Positions 52,284 through 60,384 of a stretch of DNA of 64,000 nucleotides are shown here, piece by piece. Made by a program: the position numbers and the translations under genes. The first letter of the stretch is position 1. The number at the start of each line of letters is the position of its first letter. The stretch comes from Arthrobacter sp. B3I9. GTDB taxonomy: Bacteria > Actinomycetota > Actinomycetes > Actinomycetales > Micrococcaceae. Location: assembly GCF_030816935.1 (NCBI RefSeq), contig NZ_JAUSYO010000001.1:930001-994000 (forward strand), given 5' to 3'. Under the pieces are notes generated by a model. It ran no database searches. It worked only from the letters and a program-made list of their open reading frames with translations, and was not told the DNA's origin.

Positions 52284-54626
52284 CTACTTCTTCTTGTCGC
52301 TGGAGTTGTCGCTGGCGCTCGGGGACGGCTCCGGGTTCTCGGTGGGCACAGTGGGAGCGGGAACCGATTCCTTCGTCGCGGGCGGCATGGTGGGACGTTG
52401 GATGGGCGCCGGGGCCTGCCCGCCGACCAGGTTCGACGGCGGGGCCGGGAACGGGTTTGTCCCGTACGCCGGGGCCACGGCCGACATGAAGTTCGAGAAC
52501 TGCGGACCTGCGATCATGTAGCCGTCGATCCCCCTGTAGAACTTGCCGTTCACGGTGACGTTCTGGCCCGCCCGCCCCTGGTCACCCAGTGCGTCGCCGA
52601 ACCAGGAAGCGGTCGCGAGGCCGCTGGTGTGGCCCACCACCCAGGTGGAACCGTTGTTGTTCGAGGTACCGGTCTTGGCCGCGATCGGGAAGGAGGTGCG
52701 GGTGGAGATCCGCGGCTGGATCAACGCGCCGGAGCCGCGGTTAAGGACTTCCTGGAGCGCGTAGTTCACGCCGCGGGCAACCTCGGGCGTGAGCGCGTCG
52801 CGGCAGCTCGTGGTCTGGGCGGGGAGTTGCGCGCCTGTCTGGTCCGTCACCTCGGTGATGGCGATCGGCTCGCAGTACTTGCCGTCATTGGCGAAGGTGG
52901 CGAAGGCGGTCGCCATGGTCAGCGGCGAGGTCTGCGTCGAGCCCAGCAGGTTGGCCGTGGTGAACATGTTGACCTTCGGATTGGGGTCGGTGAGCTTGCC
53001 CGAGCTATCGCGCATGGGCCTTCCGTCTTTGTCCCGTGCGGGCAGGCCGGAGTGGAGACCCACCGAGTCGACGGTCTTCTGGATGCCGCAGAAGTCCAGC
53101 TGGGAGGCGGACGCGAAGGTGATGGTGTTGATCGAGTTGTAGAGGCCCTCCAGCACCGTCATGTACCGGTAGTGGTTCTCGTCAGCGTTCTGCAGGTCCT
53201 CTGCCGCGCCGAGACCCTTTTCGGCGGTGTTGTAAGCGCCGGTGGTCACGCCGCAGGAGTTCCGCCACCTGAAGTTCAGCGGATACCGGCGGACGGCCCC
53301 GTTGAGGATGGTGTTCATCGACTTACCCTCGTTCAGCCATTCGGCGAACGTGAAGGGCTTCATGGTGGAGCCCGGCTGGGCACCGCCGAGGCCGTTCAGG
53401 TCGTTCCCCTGGGCGTCGTACTGGTCGACGCTGAAGTTCAGCTGGGAATCGAATTTGCCGTCGGCGGGGAACCACACGGTGTTCTGGGCCATGTTGGTGA
53501 TCTTGCCGGTGCCCGGCTGGACGGAAACAAGGGCCGCACCCCACTTGTCCGGGTTGGCGCCGGCGGATCCGTCAACCTGGGCCTGCGCCGCGGCCTGGGC
53601 CTTCGGATCGAGGGTGGTCTTGATGGTCAGGCCGCCGCGGAAGACCTTCTTGGTCCGCTCGTCGGCGTCGGCGCCGTACGCGGGGTTGTTCAGGAGCAGG
53701 TGGAGCACATAGTCGCAGAAATACGGGGCCGTCGTCGAGTACGCGCAACCCTGCCGCGCCGGGGTGACCTTGGTTTCGACCGGGGTGGCGACGGCGGCGT
53801 CGTAGTCGGCCTGCTTGATCTTTCCGGTGCTGAGCATCGCGTTGAGCACGAGGTCCCGCCGGTTCTTGGCGTTTTCCGGATTGGTGATGGGATCGTAGAA
53901 CGACGGGCTGTTCACGACGCCGGCCAGCAGTGCGGCCTGCGGCAGCGTGAGGTCCTTGGCCGTGGTGCTGAAGAAGAACTTTGAGGCGGCTTCAATGCCG
54001 TACGCGTCACGGTTGAAGAACACGATGTTCAGGTAGCCCTCAAGGATCTGCTCCTTGGAGTACTTCTTTTCCAGCGCGATGGCCAGCTTCATCTCGCGGA
54101 GCTTGTCCCCGACACCCTTGTTGACGCCGTTCAGGAGAACCTGGTCGCCCTTGCCCTCGGCCTCGAGGGAGGAGTTGATGACGTTGTTGACGTACTGCTG
54201 CGTGATCGTCGACGCGCCCTGCTTGTTGCCGCGGGCGGTGCTGACGAGCGCGCGCATGATGCCGGTGGTGTCCACGCCGCCGTGCTCGTAGAAGCGGTTG
54301 TCCTCGATGGCGATCACCGCATCCTTGATGAACGGCGACATCTGGTCCAGGGACACCTTCGTGCGGTTCTCGGCATAAAGGTTGGCGATGACGCTGCCGT
54401 CCGCGGCCAGCACGGTGGTGGACTGGCTCGGCGGATCCACCTGCAGTTCGGCCGGGAGGGTATCAAAGAACTTGATCGACCCGCTCGCCGCGCTGCCGGA
54501 AACGGCAGCGGCCGGGACCAGCAGCCCCGCCACCAGGACGCCACAAATGGCGCTCACGCCCAGGAAAAGAAAGATCTTTCCGAGGGTGGTGGCCGTGTTG
54601 AATATAGGGTTTTTGCCAGTCGCCAT
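52284..54626 (-). CDS. Bifunctional class A penicillin-binding protein (PonA-type)
   Basis: This 780-residue protein has a short cytoplasmic N-terminus, one membrane anchor (about 15-45), a GT51 glycosyltransferase domain (EDNRFYEHGGVD, GASTITQQYVNN) and a transpeptidase domain with PGSTMKPFT (SxxK), SINT (SxN) and AAKTGTSNN (KTG). A Pro-rich tail ends in Lys. It polymerises and cross-links peptidoglycan. ATG 54626 is chosen for GTGGAAA upstream and because it begins the conserved anchor. Next to a metallophosphoesterase and opposite DUF4177/RidA, it matches the ponA2 neighbourhood. Confidence 0.93.
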   Translation of the reverse strand: MATGKNPIFNTATTLGKIFLFLGVSAICGVLVAGLLVPAAAVSGSAASGSIKFFDTLPAELQVDPPSQSTTVLAADGSVIANLYAENRTKVSLDQMSPFIKDAVIAIEDNRFYEHGGVDTTGIMRALVSTARGNKQGASTITQQYVNNVINSSLEAEGKGDQVLLNGVNKGVGDKLREMKLAIALEKKYSKEQILEGYLNIVFFNRDAYGIEAASKFFFSTTAKDLTLPQAALLAGVVNSPSFYDPITNPENAKNRRDLVLNAMLSTGKIKQADYDAAVATPVETKVTPARQGCAYSTTAPYFCDYVLHLLLNNPAYGADADERTKKVFRGGLTIKTTLDPKAQAAAQAQVDGSAGANPDKWGAALVSVQPGTGKITNMAQNTVWFPADGKFDSQLNFSVDQYDAQGNDLNGLGGAQPGSTMKPFTFAEWLNEGKSMNTILNGAVRRYPLNFRWRNSCGVTTGAYNTAEKGLGAAEDLQNADENHYRYMTVLEGLYNSINTITFASASQLDFCGIQKTVDSVGLHSGLPARDKDGRPMRDSSGKLTDPNPKVNMFTTANLLGSTQTSPLTMATAFATFANDGKYCEPIAITEVTDQTGAQLPAQTTSCRDALTPEVARGVNYALQEVLNRGSGALIQPRISTRTSFPIAAKTGTSNNNGSTWVVGHTSGLATASWFGDALGDQGRAGQNVTVNGKFYRGIDGYMIAGPQFSNFMSAVAPAYGTNPFPAPPSNLVGGQAPAPIQRPTMPPATKESVPAPTVPTENPEPSPSASDNSSDKKK

Positions 54627-54663
54627 GTTTTCCACTTTACCGGCAAGTACTAGGCTTACGCTC

Positions 54664-54819
54664 ATGACCAAATGGGAGTACGCCACGATTCCGCTCATTA
54701 TCCATGCCACAAAGCAGATCCTGGACCAGTGGGGGGACGACGGCTGGGAGCTTGTCCAGGTTGTTCCCGGCCCGGACGGAAACGGCCTCGTGGCCTACCT
54801 GAAGCGGGAGAAGCAGTAG
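54664..54819 (+). CDS. DUF4177 domain protein
   Basis: This 51-residue protein consists wholly of the DUF4177-like pattern WEYATIPLIIHATKQILDQW followed by GDDGWELVQVV and YLKREKQ. It starts at ATG 54664, 37 bp from the divergent PBP gene, and ends 2 bp before the RidA gene. The same small gene occurs beside crp-linked ridA in many actinobacteria. The function is unknown. Confidence 0.85.
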   Translation: MTKWEYATIPLIIHATKQILDQWGDDGWELVQVVPGPDGNGLVAYLKREKQ

Positions 54820-54821
54820 CC

Positions 54822-55394
54822 ATGAGCACCCCAGCAGCGGCCGCGCCGGACGCCTCAGCCTTCCCCGCCCAGCAGCAGAACCCTGCCGCCAATGCCTCCG
54901 CCGCAACGTCCGCCGTCGAACAGCGCCTGGCCGAGCTCGGGCTGAAATTGCCCGAGGTCGCCGCCCCGGTGGCCGCCTACGTCCCGGCGGTCGTCTCCGG
55001 CAACCATGTCTACACCTCCGGGCAGTTGCCGTTCATTGACGGCAAGCTCCAGGCCACGGGCAAAGTCTCCGCCGGCACGGAAGGAACCTCGGACGAGCCG
55101 ACCGTTTCCCCCGATGCAGCGCGGGACTTCGCCGCCGTGTGCGCCGTGAACGCCCTGGCCGCAGTGAAGAGCGTCATTGGCGACCTGGACCGCATCACGC
55201 GGATCGTCAAGGTGGTCGGTTTCGTCTCCTCCGACCCCTCCTTCACGGGACAGCCGGGCGTCATCAACGGTGCCTCGGAACTGCTGGGCCAGGTTTTCGG
55301 CGACGCCGGGCAGCACGCGCGGTCCGCCGTCGGCGTCGCTGTTCTGCCGCTCGACTCTCCCGTTGAGGTCGAACTCATAGCCGAATTCGCCTAG
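54822..55394 (+). CDS. RidA/YjgF family protein
   Basis: The protein has 190 residues. An Ala-rich N-terminal extension of about 35 residues precedes the RidA fold: YVPAVVSGNHVYTSGQLPFI, INALAAVKS-like helix (here VNALAAVKSVIGDLDRITRI) and the C-terminal VEVELIAEFA. RidA proteins hydrolyse reactive enamines/imines from PLP enzymes; in this YjgF-like subgroup the Arg that defines true RidA activity is not evident, so activity is uncertain. It is coupled to DUF4177. Confidence 0.88.
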   Translation: MSTPAAAAPDASAFPAQQQNPAANASAATSAVEQRLAELGLKLPEVAAPVAAYVPAVVSGNHVYTSGQLPFIDGKLQATGKVSAGTEGTSDEPTVSPDAARDFAAVCAVNALAAVKSVIGDLDRITRIVKVVGFVSSDPSFTGQPGVINGASELLGQVFGDAGQHARSAVGVAVLPLDSPVEVELIAEFA

Positions 55395-55411
55395 AGGCCC
55401 GGTCGCTTCCC

Positions 55412-56326
55412 TTGCCTAAGCTAGCCCGCCGACTGTTCGTTCTTCCCGCCGATCTGGAGGGGGCGGCTCGCAGCTGGCTTGAGCACGGCGAACGAACGCC
55501 CCGTGCGGCCCGGTACGCGTCCTCGGTGGTCCTCCTGCGGGATTCCCCGATGGGGCTGGAGACCTGGCTGGGTTACCGACCGGGGTCCTCGCCGCTGGGT
55601 GTCGTCGCCTTTCCGGGCGGGTCCCTTGAGGCCTCCGACGACGACGCCATCGGCTGGCTGGGCCCCTCGCCCAAGCACTGGGCCGAGCAGCTGGGAACGG
55701 ACGACGTCGGGCTGGTGCGCCGCCACGTGGTGGGCGCCATCCGTGAGCTCTTCGAGGAGACCGGCGTCCTGTTGGCCGGACCGGACCTGTCGAGCACCGT
55801 GGAGGGGACGTCCACCCCGGAGTGGATGCGTGCACGCGAAGCCGTGGCCGGGCAGGAGAAATCCTTCACCGAGGTGTTGGCTAAGCGCGGTCTGTCGGTG
55901 CGGACTGACCTGCTGAAGCCGCTGGTCAACTGGCTCAGCCCGGACTTTGCACACCGTCGTTTCAATACCCGCTACTTCGCGGCCACGGTCCCGATGAACC
56001 AGCAGCCCTCGCTGCTGGCGAGCAAGGGTGTCTGGGGGCGGTGGCTAAGCGTCCGAAAGCTCATTAACGAGCGCGACACCACGGCCCTGGGCGACGAGGT
56101 GGGCCAGGCCAACACCGTCGGGCTGCCCCTGAGCCAGCTCCTCGTTCCGGGCTCCGAGATCATGCTGGAGAAAATGGCCGCCGCCAACGGCTGCATCGCG
56201 TACCTGAGCTACAAGCGCAAAGCCCACGTCTACCAGCCCAAGCTCGTTGAGGAAGAGGACGGCACCCTCATGCTCGAGGTGGAAGCCGCGACCACCGTCG
56301 CGGGGGAGCCCCAGCGGGAACGCTGA
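55412..56326 (+). CDS. NUDIX hydrolase
   Basis: This 304-residue protein has a NUDIX fold with an insertion: AFPGGSLEASDDDAIGW, then HVVGAIRELFEETGVLLAGP, which gives the RExxEE metal motif. It resembles the large NUDT7/8- or NUDT19-like actinobacterial NUDIX proteins that hydrolyse CoA- or nucleotide-type diphosphates. The only upstream start is TTG 55412; the true start may lie there or a few codons inside. It follows ridA by 17 bp. Confidence 0.82.
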   Translation: MPKLARRLFVLPADLEGAARSWLEHGERTPRAARYASSVVLLRDSPMGLETWLGYRPGSSPLGVVAFPGGSLEASDDDAIGWLGPSPKHWAEQLGTDDVGLVRRHVVGAIRELFEETGVLLAGPDLSSTVEGTSTPEWMRAREAVAGQEKSFTEVLAKRGLSVRTDLLKPLVNWLSPDFAHRRFNTRYFAATVPMNQQPSLLASKGVWGRWLSVRKLINERDTTALGDEVGQANTVGLPLSQLLVPGSEIMLEKMAAANGCIAYLSYKRKAHVYQPKLVEEEDGTLMLEVEAATTVAGEPQRER

Positions 56327-56372
56327 CCCGGCACGTATGAGCCACGGCCCGGGCACCGGCGCAGAGACGCCC

Positions 56373-56635
56373 GGACATGCTCCGTCCTGGGCCTGGCCAA
56401 TGGACATGCCCTCCTCTGCTCCTGCCCGCAGGGGACATGCTCCGCCCTGGGCCTGGCCAATGGACATAGCGGCATTATCTCCACTCCTCGACGCCAGGAC
56501 TGGGCATGTCCCGCGCAGCCCGGTGCCAGGACTGGGCATGTCCCGCGCAGCCCGGTGTCAGGACCGGGCGTGTCCCGCGTAGCCGGTGTCAGGACTGAGC
56601 ATGTTCCGTCACGGGCCCAGCCATTGGACTTGCCC
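56373..56635. repeat. Intergenic array B of GGGCATGTCC-centred repeats
   Basis: This array fills most of the 388-bp gap between the NUDIX gene and the convergent crp gene. On the left, a 36-bp block beginning GGACATGCTCCG and ending TGGACAT occurs twice (56373 and 56433, 60-bp period), with GGACATGCCC at 56403 between. On the right, four copies of GCCAGGACTGGGCATGTCCC start at 56493, 56525, 56557 and 56588 (32, 32 and 31-bp steps). Left copies and right copies are in opposite orientations. The consensus is the same as in array A at 43 kb. Confidence 0.85.
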
Positions 56636-56662
56636 CGCTGAAGGGTCCGCAAGTTTAAACAC

Positions 56663-56696
56663 CGAAGGCCGGTCCCGTTCGCCGGGCCGGCCTTCG
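56663..56696. terminator. Bidirectional hairpin between the repeat array and crp
   Basis: CGAAGGCCGG (56663-56672) pairs with CCGGCCTTCG (56687-56696), with an inner CCCG/CGGG. It lies 19 bp past the crp stop and could terminate both convergent transcripts. T tracts are weak on both sides. Confidence 0.6.
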
Positions 56697-56714
56697 TGAT
56701 GCTGCTTGCTGCTG

Positions 56715-57392
56715 CTAGCGGGAGCGCTGCCGGAGGCGCTGCATGTCGAGGATGACGACGGCGCGGGCCTCCAGGCGCAGCCAGCCGCGCTGGACAAACT
56801 CGGCGAGGGCTTTGTTCACGGTCTCGCGGGACGCGCCGACCAGCTGGGCCAGTTCTTCCTGCGTGAGCTCGTGGGCCACCAGGACGCCGTCGGTCGCGGG
56901 ACGCCCGAAACGGTCGGCCAGGTCCAGCAGCGCTTTGGCCACTCGGCCGGGCACGTCGGAGAAGACGAGGTCGGAGAGGGAGTCGTTGGTGCGGCGGAGG
57001 CGGCGTGCCAGGGCCTGCAGCAGCTGTGCGGACACCTCAGGACGGGTGCGCAGGAGCGCGTTGAGGCTTTCATTCTTCAGCCCCGCGAGGCGGGTTTCGG
57101 ACACGGCCGTCGCGGTTGCCGTCCGCGGGCTCGGATCAAACAAGGCCATCTCGCCGAACAGCTCGCCGGGGCCAAGGATGGCCAGGAGCGATTCGCGGCC
57201 GTCCGGAGAGGTCCGGCCAAGCTTCACCTTGCCGGAGACGATGAAGTACAACTGGTCACCCTGATCGCCTTCCCGGAATACCGAGGCTCCGCGTGAGAGG
57301 TCCACCTCGGTGAGTTCGTCCGTCAGCAGACGGAACGCCTCGTCGTCGAGCGTGGCGAAAAGTGGTGCGCGGCGCAATACCTCGATGTCCAT
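56715..57392 (-). CDS. Crp/Fnr family regulator (GlxR type)
   Basis: This 225-residue global cAMP-type regulator has a cyclic-nucleotide-binding domain (about 10-125) with GELFGEMALFDPSPRTATAT, which supplies the cAMP-binding Glu and Arg. The winged HTH is LTQEELAQLVGASRETVNKA (176-195). ATG 57392 has AGGAG 6 nt upstream; the longer frame is not supported. The match to GlxR of Corynebacterium and Crp of Mycobacterium is strong, and a GlxR-like site at 57458-57473 suggests autoregulation. Confidence 0.93.
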   Translation of the reverse strand: MDIEVLRRAPLFATLDDEAFRLLTDELTEVDLSRGASVFREGDQGDQLYFIVSGKVKLGRTSPDGRESLLAILGPGELFGEMALFDPSPRTATATAVSETRLAGLKNESLNALLRTRPEVSAQLLQALARRLRRTNDSLSDLVFSDVPGRVAKALLDLADRFGRPATDGVLVAHELTQEELAQLVGASRETVNKALAEFVQRGWLRLEARAVVILDMQRLRQRSR

Positions 57393-57457
57393 GAAATCTC
57401 CTGACTTACTGTGTCGGCTGGGGCGCTTCAGCCATTCTTCCAGAATTTTGGCGCTCC

Positions 57458-57473
57458 TGTGACGTAGTTGGCA
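57458..57473. promoter_or_regulatory. Candidate GlxR/Crp binding site
   Basis: TGTGACGTAGTTGGCA matches the GlxR consensus TGTGA-nn-TA-nn-TCACA in the left half and centre and in three of five right-half positions. It lies 66 bp upstream of the crp start and about 140 bp before marP, so it could serve either gene. Confidence 0.4.
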
Positions 57474-57609
57474 CCGAAACGCGCGAAATGGAACCGCCGT
57501 TGCCAACCCCGGGGGTATTCGGCACCCGCGCCCCGGCTGCCCTCCGGCGCGCGGTAAACCGTCGGCCCCGCCGGTAGAATTACTTTCTACCCGCCCCAAA
57601 GGAGGCCCA

Positions 57610-58794
57610 GTGTTCGGCATGACCATCCTGGACCTGGCATTGCTCCTGACGCTGCTGTCCTACCTGATCTATGGCCTGCGCAACGGCTTCCTGGTGACCC
57701 TTGGCGGCATTGCCGGCTTCGCCGCGGGCGCGGTGGCCGCATTCCTTTCCGTCCCGGTAGTCAGTGACCTTGTGGACGACGCCGGCTGGCGGCTGGCTGC
57801 CGTCGTCGCCACCGCTGTGGTGCTGATGGTCCTGGGCCACGCCCTCGGTACCATGATCGGGCGCAGGATCCGCAACGTCGTGAAGATCCGCCCGCTCCGG
57901 GCCGTGGACCGGGTGGTCGGCGGCGGAGTGAACGTGGTCGTGTCGGCCCTCATGATGTCGTTGCTGGCCTTCAGCATTGGTGCCCTGGGCGTTCCGTTTG
58001 TGTCCCAGCAGATCGCCGAGTCCAAGGTGATCCGGTTCATCGACGGCGTGACGCCGGTCCCCATCAAGGCGTCGATGGCGCAGCTCCGGTCTGCCGTCAT
58101 CGGCGAGGGGATCCCTACGCTTTTCGAGGGCTTCGCCGAGGGCCAGCCCGTGTCCGTCCCGGATGCCAGCACCGACACCCCTGCACTGAACGCCGCCGCG
58201 GACTCCGTCCTGAAGATCGTGGGAACCGCTTATCAATGCGGACAGAACCAGACCGGCACCGGCTTCGTGGTGTCCCCGTCCCGGGTGGTGACCAACGCTC
58301 ACGTCGTCGCCGGCGTGGCGGAGCCCGTCATCGAGGTCCCCGGCGGTGGCGCCCTCCCCGGACGCGTCGTGTACTTCGACAGCCAGCACGACCTCGCGGT
58401 CCTGGCGGTGGACGGGCTGCGCTCCTCCCCGCTGCCGCTCGGTTCCGATCTTCCGCCCGGCAGCCCGGCGGCGTTTGCCGGCTATCCCCACGGCGGTCCG
58501 TTCCAGTCCAAACCCGCGACGGTGCAGGACATCACCACCGTGCTCGTCCCGGACATCTACGGCAACAACGCGGCGCCGGAGGACGTTTACCGCCTGGCCG
58601 GAGACGTGCAGCCTGGCAACTCCGGAGGGCCCCTGCTGACCACGGACGGACAGGTCGCCGGCGTCGTGTTTGCCAAGTCGACGACCGGGTCCTCGCTCGG
58701 CTTCGCGATCACGATGGCGGATCTGGGTCCGGTGGCCGCCCGGGCGCCGGGACTCGACAACCCCGTCTCCGCGGGGCAGTGCATCAGGAAGTAG
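57610..58794 (+). CDS. marP: MarP-type periplasmic serine protease
   Basis: This 394-residue membrane-bound protease has four N-terminal membrane helices (about 5-130, CvpA/colicin V production domain) and a trypsin-like domain with His231 (VVTNAHVVAG), Asp261 (QHDLAVL) and Ser338 (GNSGGP). Cys210 and Cys391 correspond to the disulfide that controls MarP in M. tuberculosis, and the triad positions agree closely. MarP is needed there for acid and oxidative resistance through activation of RipA. The GTG start has AAAGGAGG upstream. Its 3' end overlaps the convergent DUF2332 gene by 11 bp. Confidence 0.92.
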   Translation: MFGMTILDLALLLTLLSYLIYGLRNGFLVTLGGIAGFAAGAVAAFLSVPVVSDLVDDAGWRLAAVVATAVVLMVLGHALGTMIGRRIRNVVKIRPLRAVDRVVGGGVNVVVSALMMSLLAFSIGALGVPFVSQQIAESKVIRFIDGVTPVPIKASMAQLRSAVIGEGIPTLFEGFAEGQPVSVPDASTDTPALNAAADSVLKIVGTAYQCGQNQTGTGFVVSPSRVVTNAHVVAGVAEPVIEVPGGGALPGRVVYFDSQHDLAVLAVDGLRSSPLPLGSDLPPGSPAAFAGYPHGGPFQSKPATVQDITTVLVPDIYGNNAAPEDVYRLAGDVQPGNSGGPLLTTDGQVAGVVFAKSTTGSSLGFAITMADLGPVAARAPGLDNPVSAGQCIRK

Positions 58795-59845
58795 GCAGCT
58801 GGAGCCATTCCAGGCTTTGGCCGTGCGGTCCGGTGATGGCGACGGGATCGCCGTTGTGCAGCAAGAGGAACCGGCCCTGGAGCCGGGCGTCATCCATTTC
58901 CGGAACAACGCTGGAACCGTCCGCCTGGATGACCACCGTGTGCCCCTCGTTGGACAGCCAGTGGCAGCGGCGGTGTGCGGCAAGGCCCGCCATCGTCCCG
59001 CGGAACCGTTCCCGGGCGCCGGCGTCCAGATAGGCCATGACGGCGCTGTGGAACACCACCAGCGCGGCGTCCGGGGGCGCCTGCGCCACGAGGGCGAGCA
59101 GTTCTTCGTTGAGGTCCCCGGCGACGAGCACTGGCGGCTCCGCCCGGGCAATGGCGATGGCTTGCCGCAACCGCTCGCGGCGGAACTCCTGCTCGGGCCA
59201 GATGAGGGCCTGCAGCCAGGCGACGTCGTCCGGATCGCGGATATCGAGCGGATGAAGGTCGATTCCGGCGCGCCACACCACCCGGGGCAGCTCGGCGGGA
59301 AGGGGCACCGGGCCGGTGGTGGTGCAGCCCAGGACCGGAAACGTGCCGGGTTCCGCCCCGGCGGGAGACAGCGTCGTCGCGGCGCCGGGGCTTTCACCGA
59401 AATCGCCGGCGGAGGCGCGGAACTCGTAACCGTAGCGGTCCGGAAAGAGGGCCAGTCCGGCTGAGGCGCCGACTTCGATCAGCGCAAGCGGCCGTCCCTC
59501 GGCGGCGGCGATCCCCGCCAGCGAAGGCAGAAGTGTGGCGCAACGGCCGGCCTCGTTCGTTTGCGTGGAGCGGGACAGCACGACCCGGGAAACATCGTCC
59601 CAGTGCTCATCCAGGAACTGCCGGAACTCCCGGTAGGGGCTGATCTGGGCACCAAGATAGCGGGCCGCAGCCAGCACGAGCAGTGGCTGGCGCTTGCTGT
59701 AGGGCCACCGGTCGATGCGCCGGATCAGCTCGGTATCATCGGCGATGCCCACGGCCCACCGGGCATAGCACTCCGAGTTGCCCGGAGCATCGAAGGTGCC
59801 GAAATGCCGGTACCAGTCCGCGGTTGCCGGCTGCTCGGGCGACAT
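58784..59845 (-). CDS. DUF2332 family protein
   Basis: This 353-residue cytoplasmic protein contains motifs of DUF2332: WYRHFGTFDAPGNSECYARW, IEVGASAGLALFPDRYGY, VVFHSAVMAYLDA and the GRFLLLHNGDPVAI end. The VGASAG glycine motif resembles a methyltransferase-like nucleotide site. The function is unknown. It lies 2 bp downstream of the aroQ gene in the same operon. Confidence 0.88.
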   Translation of the reverse strand: MSPEQPATADWYRHFGTFDAPGNSECYARWAVGIADDTELIRRIDRWPYSKRQPLLVLAAARYLGAQISPYREFRQFLDEHWDDVSRVVLSRSTQTNEAGRCATLLPSLAGIAAAEGRPLALIEVGASAGLALFPDRYGYEFRASAGDFGESPGAATTLSPAGAEPGTFPVLGCTTTGPVPLPAELPRVVWRAGIDLHPLDIRDPDDVAWLQALIWPEQEFRRERLRQAIAIARAEPPVLVAGDLNEELLALVAQAPPDAALVVFHSAVMAYLDAGARERFRGTMAGLAAHRRCHWLSNEGHTVVIQADGSSVVPEMDDARLQGRFLLLHNGDPVAITGPHGQSLEWLQLPTS

Positions 59846-59847
59846 GC

Positions 59848-60321
59848 TCAGTCCTGGCTGGTCTGTAACCCGGCGAGGTAGTCGACGGCGAAGCGGTAGC
59901 CAAGGACTCCGGCCCCGGCAATCACCGCCCGGCTGACGTCCGAGAGGTACGAGCGGTGCCGGAATTCCTCCCGGGCATGGACGTTGGTGATATGGACCTC
60001 GACCGTCGGCAGATGCACCGCGGAAATCGCGTCCCGGATCGCGACCGAGGTGTGCGTGTACGCGCCGGCGTTGATGACGATACCCATCGCCTTGCCGCGG
60101 GCTGCATGGATGGCGTCGATCAGGGCGCCTTCATGGTTGGACTGGAAACACTCGACCTCCAGTCCGTGGGCCACCGCGGCGTCCTTCGCGAGTTGTTCGA
60201 CGTCGGCCAGGGTGGCCGTGCCGTACTTCTCCGGTTCGCGGGTGCCGAGCAAATTCAGGTTCGGTCCGTTGAGGACCAGGATGGTGCCGCGGCCGGCGCC
60301 GGCAGGGGTGGCTTCGCTCAT
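59848..60321 (-). CDS. aroQ: 3-dehydroquinate dehydratase, type II
   Basis: This 157-residue enzyme of the shikimate pathway converts 3-dehydroquinate to 3-dehydroshikimate. [20 protein letters not shown] has the active-site loop with its Tyr and Arg; [22 protein letters not shown] and [18 protein letters not shown] complete the type II signature with the catalytic His. ATG 60321 is the natural start, as the upstream extension is not conserved. Confidence 0.95.
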   Translation of the reverse strand: MSEATPAGAGRGTILVLNGPNLNLLGTREPEKYGTATLADVEQLAKDAAVAHGLEVECFQSNHEGALIDAIHAARGKAMGIVINAGAYTHTSVAIRDAISAVHLPTVEVHITNVHAREEFRHRSYLSDVSRAVIAGAGVLGYRFAVDYLAGLQTSQD

Positions 60322-60384
60322 GCCTGCCAATGTATCGCAGGGAGCCCGGGATTTCCTCTGCTGCCGCCGGCCGCGTCCCAACCG

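Noticed and set aside
56373..56635. Possible mobile element or attachment site at 56.5 kb
   Set aside because: No transposase, integrase or flanking target duplication is seen, and the adjacent gene order is conserved.
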